Source: Gammaproteobacteria bacterium (GTDB taxonomy: Bacteria; Pseudomonadota; Gammaproteobacteria; Granulosicoccales; Granulosicoccaceae). From it: 5,414 nucleotides of DNA. Below are positions 1-5,414 of this stretch, one piece after another. Made by a program: the position numbers and the translations under genes. Position 1 is the stretch's first letter; the number at the start of each line of letters is the position of its first letter. The stretch spans positions 1 through 5,414 of the forward strand of contig JAGRHW010000253.1 in NCBI GenBank assembly GCA_020444765.1. The letters run 5' to 3'. The notes beneath the pieces were generated by a model. That model did not search any database. It had not been told where the DNA came from and was given only the letters and a program-made list of their open reading frames with translations.

Positions 1-1253
1 ACCTTGAGAAACGGTACGATGCCCTGCGATTCACCGTTGGTGCCCTTGATGGCCGCGCCGAGCGCGCGCACCGGCGTCCAGTCGTTACCGAGGCCGCCGG
101 CCCATTTCGACAACAGCGCGTTGTCGCGCAGGGCGTTGTAGATACCTTCGAGGTCATCCGGCACAGTGGTCAGATAGCAGGAGGAAAGTTGAGGGTGCAG
201 TGTGCCGGCGTTGAACAGGGTCGGCGTCGAGGTCATGTAATCAAAGCGCGACAGCACATTGTAGAACTCGATGGCGCGCGCGGTCGGGTCGTCCTCGTTG
301 ACGGCCAGGCCCATGGCCACGCGCATAAAAAAGGTTTGCGGTAATTCCAGACGTGATACCCGGTCATGCAGAAAATAGCGGTCATACAGGGTTTGCAGGC
401 CAAGATAGGAAAACAGCTTGTCGCGTTCCGGGCGCAGCGCGGCGGCGAGTTTTTCCAGATCGAACTTGAGCAGTTGCGGTGCCAGCAGCTCGCGCTCGAC
501 GCAGGCGTGCAGGCTGGCGATAAACAGCGCGGGGTAGGCTTCGGCGCGGTAATGCAAGCCGGTTTGCGGACCAAGGGCCAGCGCGGTGACGACTTCGGAC
601 CACAGATTATTCAATAGCAGGCGCGCGGTCACAAAGGCGTAGCCGGGGTCGCGTTCGATCAGCGGGCGCGCTGTCATGATCAGCGCGGCCGGCACATCGC
701 TGGCTTTCATGCCATTGAACAGCGACTTGCGCGTGTTGCGGATCAGCGTGTCGGCGTCCACGTCCGGCACATCCTGGCAGGCCCAGTGAATAATCGCGTC
801 CAGTTCGTGTAGATTCAACTGGCTTTCGCTGCCGTCGGCGTCGAGAACACGCAGGCTGTCGTCGGGGCGCGTCGGCGTTTGTTGCTGATCCCGCTGGCGG
901 CTATGCTCTTCACGGTAGAGCACATAAGCGCGGGCGATTTTCTGAAAGCCGTGGCGCATCAGGCCGAGTTCGACCAGATCCTGAATCTCCTCGATCTGCA
1001 CACTGCCGCCGCTCGGCAGGCGTCGTGCCAGACGTTGTAGTATATCTGCCGTGATCTCATTGACGCTGTCGCGCACCCGCGCCGAGCCGGAGGCCTGCTG
1101 GCCCTCGACGGCGAGAAAGGCGCGGGTCATGGCGATGGAAATCTTCGAGGCATCGAAGGGCACGGCATCGCCGGTGCGTTTGATGACCTGCAGCGAGGAA
1201 GTGATCGCCTGGGAAGGGCGCTGTTGCCCGATGGGCGAGGCTGTTTCTGACAT
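1..1253 (-). CDS. nrdA: Class I ribonucleoside-diphosphate reductase, large (alpha) subunit, N-terminal part (runs off left edge)
   Basis: This is the catalytic subunit of aerobic ribonucleotide reductase, which reduces ribonucleoside diphosphates to deoxyribonucleotides in the cytosol together with the radical-carrying beta subunit NrdB. The first 417 codons are present; the Pseudomonas-type protein is over 900 residues, so less than half is visible. Residues about 21-114 form an ATP-cone (VIKRTG at 23-28, FDASKI at 33-38), the allosteric activity domain. Residues about 134-214 resemble the E. coli NrdA cone (NGMKASD at 180-186) and look like a second cone. The barrel then begins; STPTLFNAG (342-350) leads to SSCYL, where Cys359 matches the conserved active-site cysteine (C225 in E. 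coli). KWAGGLGNDWTPVRALG follows. The start is ATG 1253, with AGGA at 1266-1263 as ribosome binding site. A B12 riboswitch precedes the gene. The missing C-terminal part lies beyond base 1; nrdB is not in the window. Confidence 0.96.
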   Translation of the reverse strand, partial: MSETASPIGQQRPSQAITSSLQVIKRTGDAVPFDASKISIAMTRAFLAVEGQQASGSARVRDSVNEITADILQRLARRLPSGGSVQIEEIQDLVELGLMRHGFQKIARAYVLYREEHSRQRDQQQTPTRPDDSLRVLDADGSESQLNLHELDAIIHWACQDVPDVDADTLIRNTRKSLFNGMKASDVPAALIMTARPLIERDPGYAFVTARLLLNNLWSEVVTALALGPQTGLHYRAEAYPALFIASLHACVERELLAPQLLKFDLEKLAAALRPERDKLFSYLGLQTLYDRYFLHDRVSRLELPQTFFMRVAMGLAVNEDDPTARAIEFYNVLSRFDYMTSTPTLFNAGTLHPQLSSCYLTTVPDDLEGIYNALRDNALLSKWAGGLGNDWTPVRALGAAIKGTNGESQGIVPFLK

Positions 1254-1257
1254 GGTT

Positions 1258-1307
1258 TCCGTCCTGTACCTGGTTCGCGAAGTCGTCAGCTTCCACGGCG
1301 GGACGGA
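1258..1307 (-). promoter_or_regulatory. Possible ribosome-binding-site sequestering helix of nrdA
   Basis: On the minus strand TCCGTCC (1307-1301) is perfectly complementary over 7 bp to GGACGGA (1264-1258), which overlaps the AGGA ribosome binding site and ends five bases before the ATG. The loop contains a smaller GAAG...CTTC hairpin. With no intrinsic terminator between the riboswitch and the gene, this helix is a plausible expression platform, masking the binding site when B12 is bound. The pairing is seen; the switching role is inferred. Confidence 0.45.
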
Positions 1308-1378
1308 GAAGAATCGCGCGACCGGTGCAGGGCGGCGACACTTCTTTGCCTTGGCACGCGAAGACTGAAGTTTATACG

Positions 1379-1581
1379 GCTGGCAGGTCTTCGGACTCAG
1401 GGGCGTTGCGTCAAGGTGACGCAGACCTACGGCGACGGCTTCCCGATATCAATCAGTGCCCCGGCAATCGTCTGGATTGCCGTTGTCGCTTTCGTTCCCC
1501 CATACCGCTGCGCGTCAGTTCCGGATTCTCACCGGATTCCCTCTTAGGAGCACATATACCAGATATGGGTGTTCAACCAGC
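1379..1581 (-). promoter_or_regulatory. Adenosylcobalamin (B12) riboswitch in the nrdA leader
   Basis: Read on the minus strand, the leader carries the conserved cobalamin riboswitch blocks in order. GGTTG (1574-1578) lies at the 5' end. The core GAGGGAATCCGGTGAGAATC is within 1521-1543, followed by a GCGCAGCGGTA block (about 1503-1513). GGCACTGAT is near 1453-1461, CGGGAAGCCGTCG at 1433-1445, and the 3' signature GAGTCCGAAGACCTGCC at 1382-1398. A closing P1 helix forms between GCTGG (1581-1577) and CCAGC (1383-1379). Two perfect 7-bp peripheral hairpins are also present, at 1463-1481 and 1407-1423. This class binds adenosylcobalamin and usually represses the downstream gene. Upstream of a class I reductase it would turn the B12-independent enzyme down when B12 is available to a class II enzyme, as described for the Streptomyces nrdABS operon. 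No terminator with a T-tract follows, so control is probably translational. Confidence 0.93.
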
Positions 1582-1588
1582 GCCATAT

Positions 1589-1617
1589 AGCATATGTTGA
1601 GTTTTTTAAAATGTAAA
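1589..1617 (-). promoter_or_regulatory. Predicted sigma70 promoter of nrdA
   Basis: On the minus strand TTTACA (1617-1612, 5 of 6 to the -35 consensus) is followed by a 17-bp A/T-rich spacer and TATGCT (1594-1589, 4 of 6 to the -10). Transcription would start near 1582, which is exactly where the riboswitch P1 helix begins. That agreement is the main support; there is no experimental evidence. The transcript leader would be about 330 nt. Confidence 0.6.
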
Positions 1618-1737
1618 GTGAACAATCTGCGACTCTGAAGTAGTACCTTGTCGACGGTTCTGTCAGGTTTTTGCTGCGAAGAAAATTATCCGGGCGGTGG
1701 GTAAAACGGCTTATTCATCCCCTTGTAATCTGGCAAA

Positions 1738-1766
1738 TTGAAACGATAATTTACAGTCCGGATTAT
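1738..1766 (+). promoter_or_regulatory. Possible sigma70 promoter of the YejM-like gene
   Basis: TTGAAA (1738-1743, 5 of 6 to the -35) is followed by a 17-bp spacer and GATTAT (1761-1766, 4 of 6 to the -10). Transcription would begin near 1773, leaving a leader of about 50 nt before the TTG at 1824. This would exclude a start further upstream at TTG 1671. The match is modest and computationally untested. Confidence 0.35.
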
Positions 1767-1823
1767 GAGACGACTGTCCCGTCGATCCGTGCCCGAACGC
1801 TATCTATCACTCTGGACATCCGC

Positions 1824-3671
1824 TTGGAAAACTCGCTTAAATTACGCTGGACCGGCTGGTTCGCGCTGGGCAATGCGTTGTTGCTAGTCCTGTTGTCGCT
1901 GCAGATTATCGGCTATGCCGGTAAGCCTGACTCAGGGCTGGGCCTGCTGTTCCTGGTGTTATCGCACATCGGGCACTATACCACGCTGGCATTGCTGGCG
2001 GCCTTGCTGCTGTTACCTCTGGCTTTGCTGTTGCCGCCACGCTTGCTGATGGTGTTTGGAGTTGTATTGTTTTCCGCCGTGCTGGTGATTGCGGAAATCG
2101 ATTTCCGTGTCTATGCCATGTACCGTTTTCATCTGAACGGTATGGCCTGGCAACTGCTGACTGGTGGCGGCTTCAACGAGATGATCGTGCTGGATGCGTC
2201 GAATATCCTGTTGGCGGCCCTGATTATTGCGCTATTGCTCGGCGTCGAAGCTCTGCTGGCCTGGGCGGTGTGGCGCTGGTTGACAAAAACCCGCCGGCGG
2301 CCGGGTCTCGCCGTTGCGCTTGGCATGGCGGCTATCATGCTGGTGGGGCAGGGTTTGTATGCTTGGGCGGATGTTTATCAGCGCAGCGAAATCACCCGCT
2401 TGGTGCAGATACTGCCGTGGCCGCAGCCGGTCACCGTTAAACGGACATTGCGAAAATACGGACTGTATCCAAAGAATCTGCCGACCCGCCCGGCTTCTCT
2501 GGCGGCCGGTGGCGGTCGCCTCGATTATCCGCGCGAGGAATTACGCTGCGAGACAGATCAGGCACTCAACCTGATGCTGATCGTGGTCGACAGCCTGCGC
2601 TTCGATATGCTGGAACAGACTGTTATGCCGAATACCTTCCGGCTGGCTGAAAAGTCCTGGCGCTTTGATGAACATTTCAGTGGCGGTAATTCCACGCGTT
2701 TTGGTATTTTCAGTCTGTTTTACGGGATTCACGGCACCTATTGGCCGGACGCCCTGCGCGAGCAACGCGGCGCGGCGCTGATCCGTCAGTTACGCGATGC
2801 GAATTACCGGATCGGTCTGTTCGCCAATGCCCGGCTGACCAACCCGGAATTCGATCGCACGGTCTTCAGCGATATTGCAGCCCATGTACCGCCGTTTACG
2901 CCGGGCGATAAAACCGTGGCGCGGGAGCTGGAGATCAACCGGCAGGCGCTGGACTTTCTGGATGCGGCAGCCGATGATCAGGCACAGAATGCAACAGGCA
3001 GACCGTTTTTCGGTTTCGTGTTTTACGATGCCGCGCACGCCTATCACTATCCCGACGATTACGCCGCGCCGTTCCAGCCGGCCTGGGAGTCAGTCAATTA
3101 CGTCAATCTCGGCATGCAAAAGGATATCAGCGGATTTATCAACCGTTATAAAAACGCTGTGCATTTCGACGACAGTCTGATCGGCGAGGTATTGGAAAAA
3201 CTCGAAGAGCGGCGCTTGATGGACAATACCGTGATTATCGTCACCGGCGATCACGGCCAGGAGTTCAACGACACCGGGCAGGGCTACTGGGGGCACAACG
3301 GGAATTTTTCGAAATATCAGCTGCAGGTTCCGTTGCTGGTGTACTGGCCGGGCAGGGAAGCGCGTCGCTTTGCCCATCGCAGCAGTCATGTGGATATAGC
3401 GCCGACGCTGCTGCAGGACCTGCTCGGTTGTCAGGGCGACCTGCGAACTTACAGCAACGGCCGGCATTTACTCGACGAGCGCGAGCGTGAGTTTCTGATT
3501 TCCGCCAGCTGGGGTCGGTTTGCCATGTTGAATGACAGGCATATCAGCGTCTTTTACGACGACGGGCGGGTGGACTATTTCGACGAAAATTATCTGCCCT
3601 TGCAGGAAAACCCGTTAAACGCGCGTGATCTGCAACAAGGCGCTGGAGAGATCTCACAGTTTTTGCATTAA
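1824..3671 (+). CDS. YejM/PbgA (LapC)-like inner-membrane protein: DUF3413 membrane domain plus sulfatase/alkaline-phosphatase-fold domain
   Basis: The protein has an N-terminal membrane domain of about five helices (residues about 9-32, 39-65, 72-92, 124-148, 158-180) and a C-terminal periplasmic sulfatase-fold domain (about 250-600). In E. coli, YejM/PbgA senses lipopolysaccharide and controls LpxC degradation with LapB. RWTGWFALGN and YRFHLNGMAWQLL match the family's membrane domain, and GNSTRFGIFSLFYG matches the SSGNTT...GLFYG segment of YejM. Alkaline-phosphatase-superfamily metal and nucleophile positions look intact: Asp256 (IVVDSLR), Thr291, Asp476-His477 (TGDHG) and His491 (GHNG). 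No ATG precedes the first helix. The frame is open from TTG 1671, but bases 1671-1823 have poor codon use and do not resemble the family, so I chose TTG 1824 (615 residues, close to YejM's 586), with a weak CTGGA seven bases upstream. It could instead be a phospho-group transferase or hydrolase. It lies divergent to nrdA and probably forms an operon with the next gene. Confidence 0.87.
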   Translation: MENSLKLRWTGWFALGNALLLVLLSLQIIGYAGKPDSGLGLLFLVLSHIGHYTTLALLAALLLLPLALLLPPRLLMVFGVVLFSAVLVIAEIDFRVYAMYRFHLNGMAWQLLTGGGFNEMIVLDASNILLAALIIALLLGVEALLAWAVWRWLTKTRRRPGLAVALGMAAIMLVGQGLYAWADVYQRSEITRLVQILPWPQPVTVKRTLRKYGLYPKNLPTRPASLAAGGGRLDYPREELRCETDQALNLMLIVVDSLRFDMLEQTVMPNTFRLAEKSWRFDEHFSGGNSTRFGIFSLFYGIHGTYWPDALREQRGAALIRQLRDANYRIGLFANARLTNPEFDRTVFSDIAAHVPPFTPGDKTVARELEINRQALDFLDAAADDQAQNATGRPFFGFVFYDAAHAYHYPDDYAAPFQPAWESVNYVNLGMQKDISGFINRYKNAVHFDDSLIGEVLEKLEERRLMDNTVIIVTGDHGQEFNDTGQGYWGHNGNFSKYQLQVPLLVYWPGREARRFAHRSSHVDIAPTLLQDLLGCQGDLRTYSNGRHLLDEREREFLISASWGRFAMLNDRHISVFYDDGRVDYFDENYLPLQENPLNARDLQQGAGEISQFLH

Positions 3672-3753
3672 TCATGCCCTTCGGGAGCCAGTCTCAAAGC
3701 GCCGTGGCGCGGCCCTTGCTTTACTGGAGGTATCCGATTTCGAAGAGACGAGC

Positions 3754-4788
3754 ATGAAAAAACTGATTCTGATGCCGCTGTGGATTCTGCAGATTTTTAC
3801 CCAGACCAAGTCATTCAAAAAAAATCTGCTGCTTGGCAATCGCTGGCTCAACCGTATGGGTTTGCATGTGTTGCGGTTGATTCTGGCGCACAGCGTTATG
3901 CGCTGGAGGATGTTTCTGCTGTCCGGCGGAATTCGCGCTGAACATAAGCAGATGTTTTTCCGCGACGGTTATATTCTGATTACAGATTTTCTGGACCAGG
4001 ATCAGGCAATGCGTTTGCGTTCGGAAATTCAAAATGCCGATGGCGAAGTGCGCGAATGCATTCAGGGCGATACCCTGACACACCGGATCATGCTCGACCG
4101 CGAAACCCTGGATAAGTTACCGGAATGTCGTACTGCGCTCGATCACCCCTATCTGCTGAAACTGCTGAAATTCGCCTCCGGCAAAAACCGGCCGCCGGTA
4201 TCGTTTATCCAGACGATCAAGAATCATTACGTGAACGGCGATCCGGATCCGCAGAAGAATCTGCATTCGGATACGTTTCATCCAACCATGAAGAGCTGGT
4301 ATTTTATCGACGATGTCGACGAGACGAACGGCCCGTTTACTTATGTACCGGGCTCACATCGTTTGACGCTCGCGCGGCTGAAATGGGAATACCACAAAAG
4401 CATTCAGATCAGTGAAGGCGCGGATCGCTATTCCGCCAACGGCTCGTTGCGTCTTACCGGCGAAGATGCCGCCGCGATGAGTCTTGCGCCCGCGCAATCA
4501 CTCAAGGTGCCCGCCAATACCCTGGTGATCGCCAACACACATGGCTTTCATTGCCGTGGCGAAGCGAGTGAACGTAGCACCCGCAGCGAACTCTGGACGA
4601 TCAGCCGCACCAGTCCGTTCAATCCGTTTCCCGGTATCGACACTCCGTGGTTTAACGATTTACAAGTGCGGGCCCTAGATGCCTGGCGTCGTTACGAAGA
4701 CCGCAAGGCCGGGCAGCGCGGGAATATGTCGAGTTGGCATGTGGTCAAGGCGCGCAACACGATTGCCGGTGAAGGTGAGCAGGGATAA
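3754..4788 (+). CDS. Phytanoyl-CoA dioxygenase (PhyH) family Fe(II)/2-oxoglutarate oxygenase
   Basis: This is a 344-residue member of the PhyH family, which hydroxylates (or occasionally halogenates or desaturates) small molecules or lipids using iron, oxygen and 2-oxoglutarate. The N-terminal FFRDGYILITDFL (68-80) is the usual entry into the fold. The iron triad is visible: HSD gives His171 and Asp173, and His266 (HGFHCRG) is the distal ligand. Arg277, eleven residues later, is placed to bind the 2-oxoglutarate carboxylate, as in human PHYH. The signature DDVDETNGPFTYVPGSHR spans 186-203. Residues 1-60 are basic and hydrophobic (several Leu, Trp, Lys and Arg), so membrane association is possible, but there is no clear signal peptide. 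The start is ATG 3754, 82 bp after the preceding stop with no terminator between. A GGAGG at 3726-3730 is too far upstream to serve this ATG; nearer GA-rich bases are weak. The substrate is unknown; an envelope lipid is a guess from the neighbour. Confidence 0.88.
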   Translation: MKKLILMPLWILQIFTQTKSFKKNLLLGNRWLNRMGLHVLRLILAHSVMRWRMFLLSGGIRAEHKQMFFRDGYILITDFLDQDQAMRLRSEIQNADGEVRECIQGDTLTHRIMLDRETLDKLPECRTALDHPYLLKLLKFASGKNRPPVSFIQTIKNHYVNGDPDPQKNLHSDTFHPTMKSWYFIDDVDETNGPFTYVPGSHRLTLARLKWEYHKSIQISEGADRYSANGSLRLTGEDAAAMSLAPAQSLKVPANTLVIANTHGFHCRGEASERSTRSELWTISRTSPFNPFPGIDTPWFNDLQVRALDAWRRYEDRKAGQRGNMSSWHVVKARNTIAGEGEQG

Positions 4789-4797
4789 AGCCACCAA

Positions 4798-4830
4798 CGT
4801 CATTCCCGAACGCTTTGGTCGGGAATCCAG
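4798..4830 (-). repeat. 33-nt hairpin repeat, inverted copy
   Basis: This copy begins ten bases after the PhyH stop codon. It is the reverse complement, with one mismatch (32 of 33), of the copies at 4945-4977 and 5076-5108. Each copy is itself a hairpin with the perfect 8-bp arms ATTCCCGA and TCGGGAAT around a 9-nt centre. Directly downstream of the gene it could stabilise the 3' end of the mRNA or stop transcription weakly, but there is no T-tract, so it is not a standard intrinsic terminator. Confidence 0.85.
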
Positions 4831-4867
4831 CAATGTCGTCTCAAGAAGCCAGTATTCCTTACCGCGT

Positions 4868-4998
4868 GAGAAATACCATCAAATAATGTCTTATTCGGTT
4901 CGTCTTTGCTCGCGGGCCAGGCAGTGCCGTTTGAAGATCCGCGGCTGGATTCCCGACTAAAGCGTTCGGGAATGACGGAGTATTGTTGCTGTCCGTTT
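4868..4998 (+). repeat. Degenerate tandem repeat, unit A (131 bp)
   Basis: The unit starts GAGAAATACCATCAAA and ends CTGTCCGTTT. It shares long blocks with the next unit: GTCTTATTCGGTTCGT, TTGCTCGCGGG, a CGTTTGA..ATCCGC stretch and the 33-nt hairpin. The similarity appears to continue upstream to about 4850, where AGTATT..T..CCG resembles the ends of the later units. No coding potential is evident in the unit. Confidence 0.8.
4945..4977 (+). repeat. 33-nt hairpin repeat, direct copy 1
   Basis: CTGGATTCCCGA opens this copy and TCGGGAATGACG closes it, giving an 8-bp perfect stem. It is identical to the copy at 5076-5108 and nearly the exact reverse complement of 4798-4830. With the latter it bounds a 180-bp segment with 33-nt terminal inverted repeats, which resembles a miniature transposable element. 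I see no flanking target-site duplication. Confidence 0.85.
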
Positions 4999-5138
4999 GA
5001 GAAATGCCATCAAACAAAGTCTTATTCGGTTCGTTGTTGCTCGCGGGTTAGATAGTGTCGTTTGACAATCCGCAGCTGGATTCCCGACTAAAGCGTTCGG
5101 GAATGACGGGGTTGCGGGGACAGTATTTCTATCCGTTT
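4999..5138 (+). repeat. Degenerate tandem repeat, unit B (140 bp)
   Basis: This unit starts GAGAAATGCCATCAAA and ends CTATCCGTTT. It aligns with unit A over nearly its whole length. Point differences are scattered, and about nine extra bases lie in the G-rich stretch after the hairpin (near 5109-5118). The hairpin portion is unchanged from unit A while the rest has diverged, which suggests either selection on the hairpin or recent conversion. Confidence 0.8.
5076..5108 (+). repeat. 33-nt hairpin repeat, direct copy 2
   Basis: This copy is identical in all 33 bases to 4945-4977 and lies 131 bp downstream of it. It has the same perfect 8-bp arms (ATTCCCGA and TCGGGAAT). Confidence 0.85.
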
Positions 5139-5250
5139 GAGTCATGTCTCCAAAATACTGTCTTAATTCGGTTGTTTTTTGCTCACGGCTCGGATGAGAT
5201 TCATTTGACAGTCCGTGGCTGACTTCCCGATCGAAGACCGGTAATTTGGT
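5139..5250 (+). repeat. Degenerate tandem repeat, unit C (decayed) with a broken hairpin
   Basis: This is the most diverged unit. It keeps CTGTCTTAATTCGGTT, TTGCTCACGG, CATTTGACAGTCCG and GGCTGACTTCCCGATCG in the same order as units A and B. Its copy of the hairpin (about 5217-5246) has lost the second arm: GACCGGTAAT stands where TCGGGAAT would be. The edge on the right is unclear. Confidence 0.6.
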
Positions 5251-5253
5251 TTT

Positions 5254-5414
5254 TCAGGCAGGCTTAATCAGGCTGGTGTTTTCCGGCAGAGCCCTTCAGG
5301 TATAGGGTTTTCAAGATTCAGGCGCTGGTGAGAAACCATTTTTATCCGGCGGAATAACACCGGTCCCGGCAACCACTCCCAATGGGTTTCAGGTCAGTCG
5401 GGTAATTATCTGTC
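5254..5414. other. Right-hand end with no recognisable gene
   Basis: I find no long reading frame on either strand, no tRNA or rRNA signature and no convincing terminator. A short open stretch on the minus strand entering from the right edge (about 24 codons, stop near 5340) could be the tail of a gene outside the window, but nothing in it is recognisable. Confidence 0.4.

Noticed and set aside
233..617. Open frames in other frames and on the other strand within nrdA
   Set aside because: They are Arg/Pro/Ala-rich shadows of the GC-rich nrdA frame, which is recognisable throughout.
1548..1572. CATAT...ATATG palindrome as a possible NrdR box
   Set aside because: It lies downstream of the predicted transcription start inside the riboswitch, where it fits a peripheral stem, and it matches the NrdR consensus poorly.
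1325..1600. Plus-strand frame of 91 codons
   Set aside because: It lies antisense to the B12 riboswitch, whose conserved blocks explain the sequence; the translation resembles nothing.
3696..3712. GCGCCGTGGCGC hairpin between the two plus-strand genes as a terminator
   Set aside because: The stem is 4 bp and is not followed by a T-tract, so read-through is expected.
3625..3753. Upstream extension of the PhyH frame to GTG 3625
   Set aside because: It overlaps the end of the preceding gene and shows no family similarity; ATG 3754 fits the fold's start.
4957..5145. Minus-strand frame of 62 codons
   Set aside because: It lies entirely within the hairpin repeats and has no ribosome binding site or recognisable protein features.
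4798..5250. CRISPR array
   Set aside because: The repeats are in both orientations, spacing is about 100 bp or more, and the intervening sequences are themselves related rather than unique spacers.
5291..5311. CCCT...AGGG followed by TTTT as an intrinsic terminator
   Set aside because: The stem is only 4 bp with an 8-nt loop and no gene is identified upstream of it.

Overview
The window looks like a chromosomal segment of a gammaproteobacterium with moderately high GC. Three things point that way: a Pseudomonas-type class I ribonucleotide reductase large subunit with two N-terminal ATP-cone-like regions, a YejM/PbgA-type (DUF3413 plus sulfatase-fold) inner-membrane protein, and short hairpin repeats of the GTCATTCCCG...CGGGAAT kind, common between genes in proteobacteria. 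I cannot name the genus.

Layout. Bases 1-1253 (minus strand) hold the first 417 codons of nrdA, which runs off the left edge. Its leader, 1254-1594, contains a nearly complete adenosylcobalamin (B12) riboswitch at about 1379-1581. A sigma70-like promoter lies immediately upstream, and a 7-bp helix downstream would mask the nrdA ribosome binding site. This is the textbook arrangement for shutting off a B12-independent reductase when B12 is present, and it predicts a B12-dependent class II reductase (NrdJ) elsewhere in the genome.

Divergently on the plus strand come a YejM-like membrane hydrolase-fold protein (best start TTG 1824, stop 3671) and, 82 bp later, a phytanoyl-CoA dioxygenase (PhyH) family Fe(II)/2-oxoglutarate oxygenase (3754-4788). 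They are probably co-transcribed. The first belongs to a family tied to lipopolysaccharide and envelope lipid homeostasis. The second has an intact iron site but no known substrate, so a role in envelope lipid modification is only an inference from position.

Bases 4789-5414 hold no convincing gene. Just after the PhyH stop is a cluster of 33-nt hairpin repeats (one inverted, two direct, one decayed), carried on degenerate tandem units of about 131-140 bp. The last 160 bases show nothing I can assign.

The most interesting items are the riboswitch-controlled class I nrdA with its apparent translational switch, the repeat cluster, and the pairing of a YejM-like protein that keeps its metal site with a PhyH oxygenase. 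None is clearly a wholly new system.
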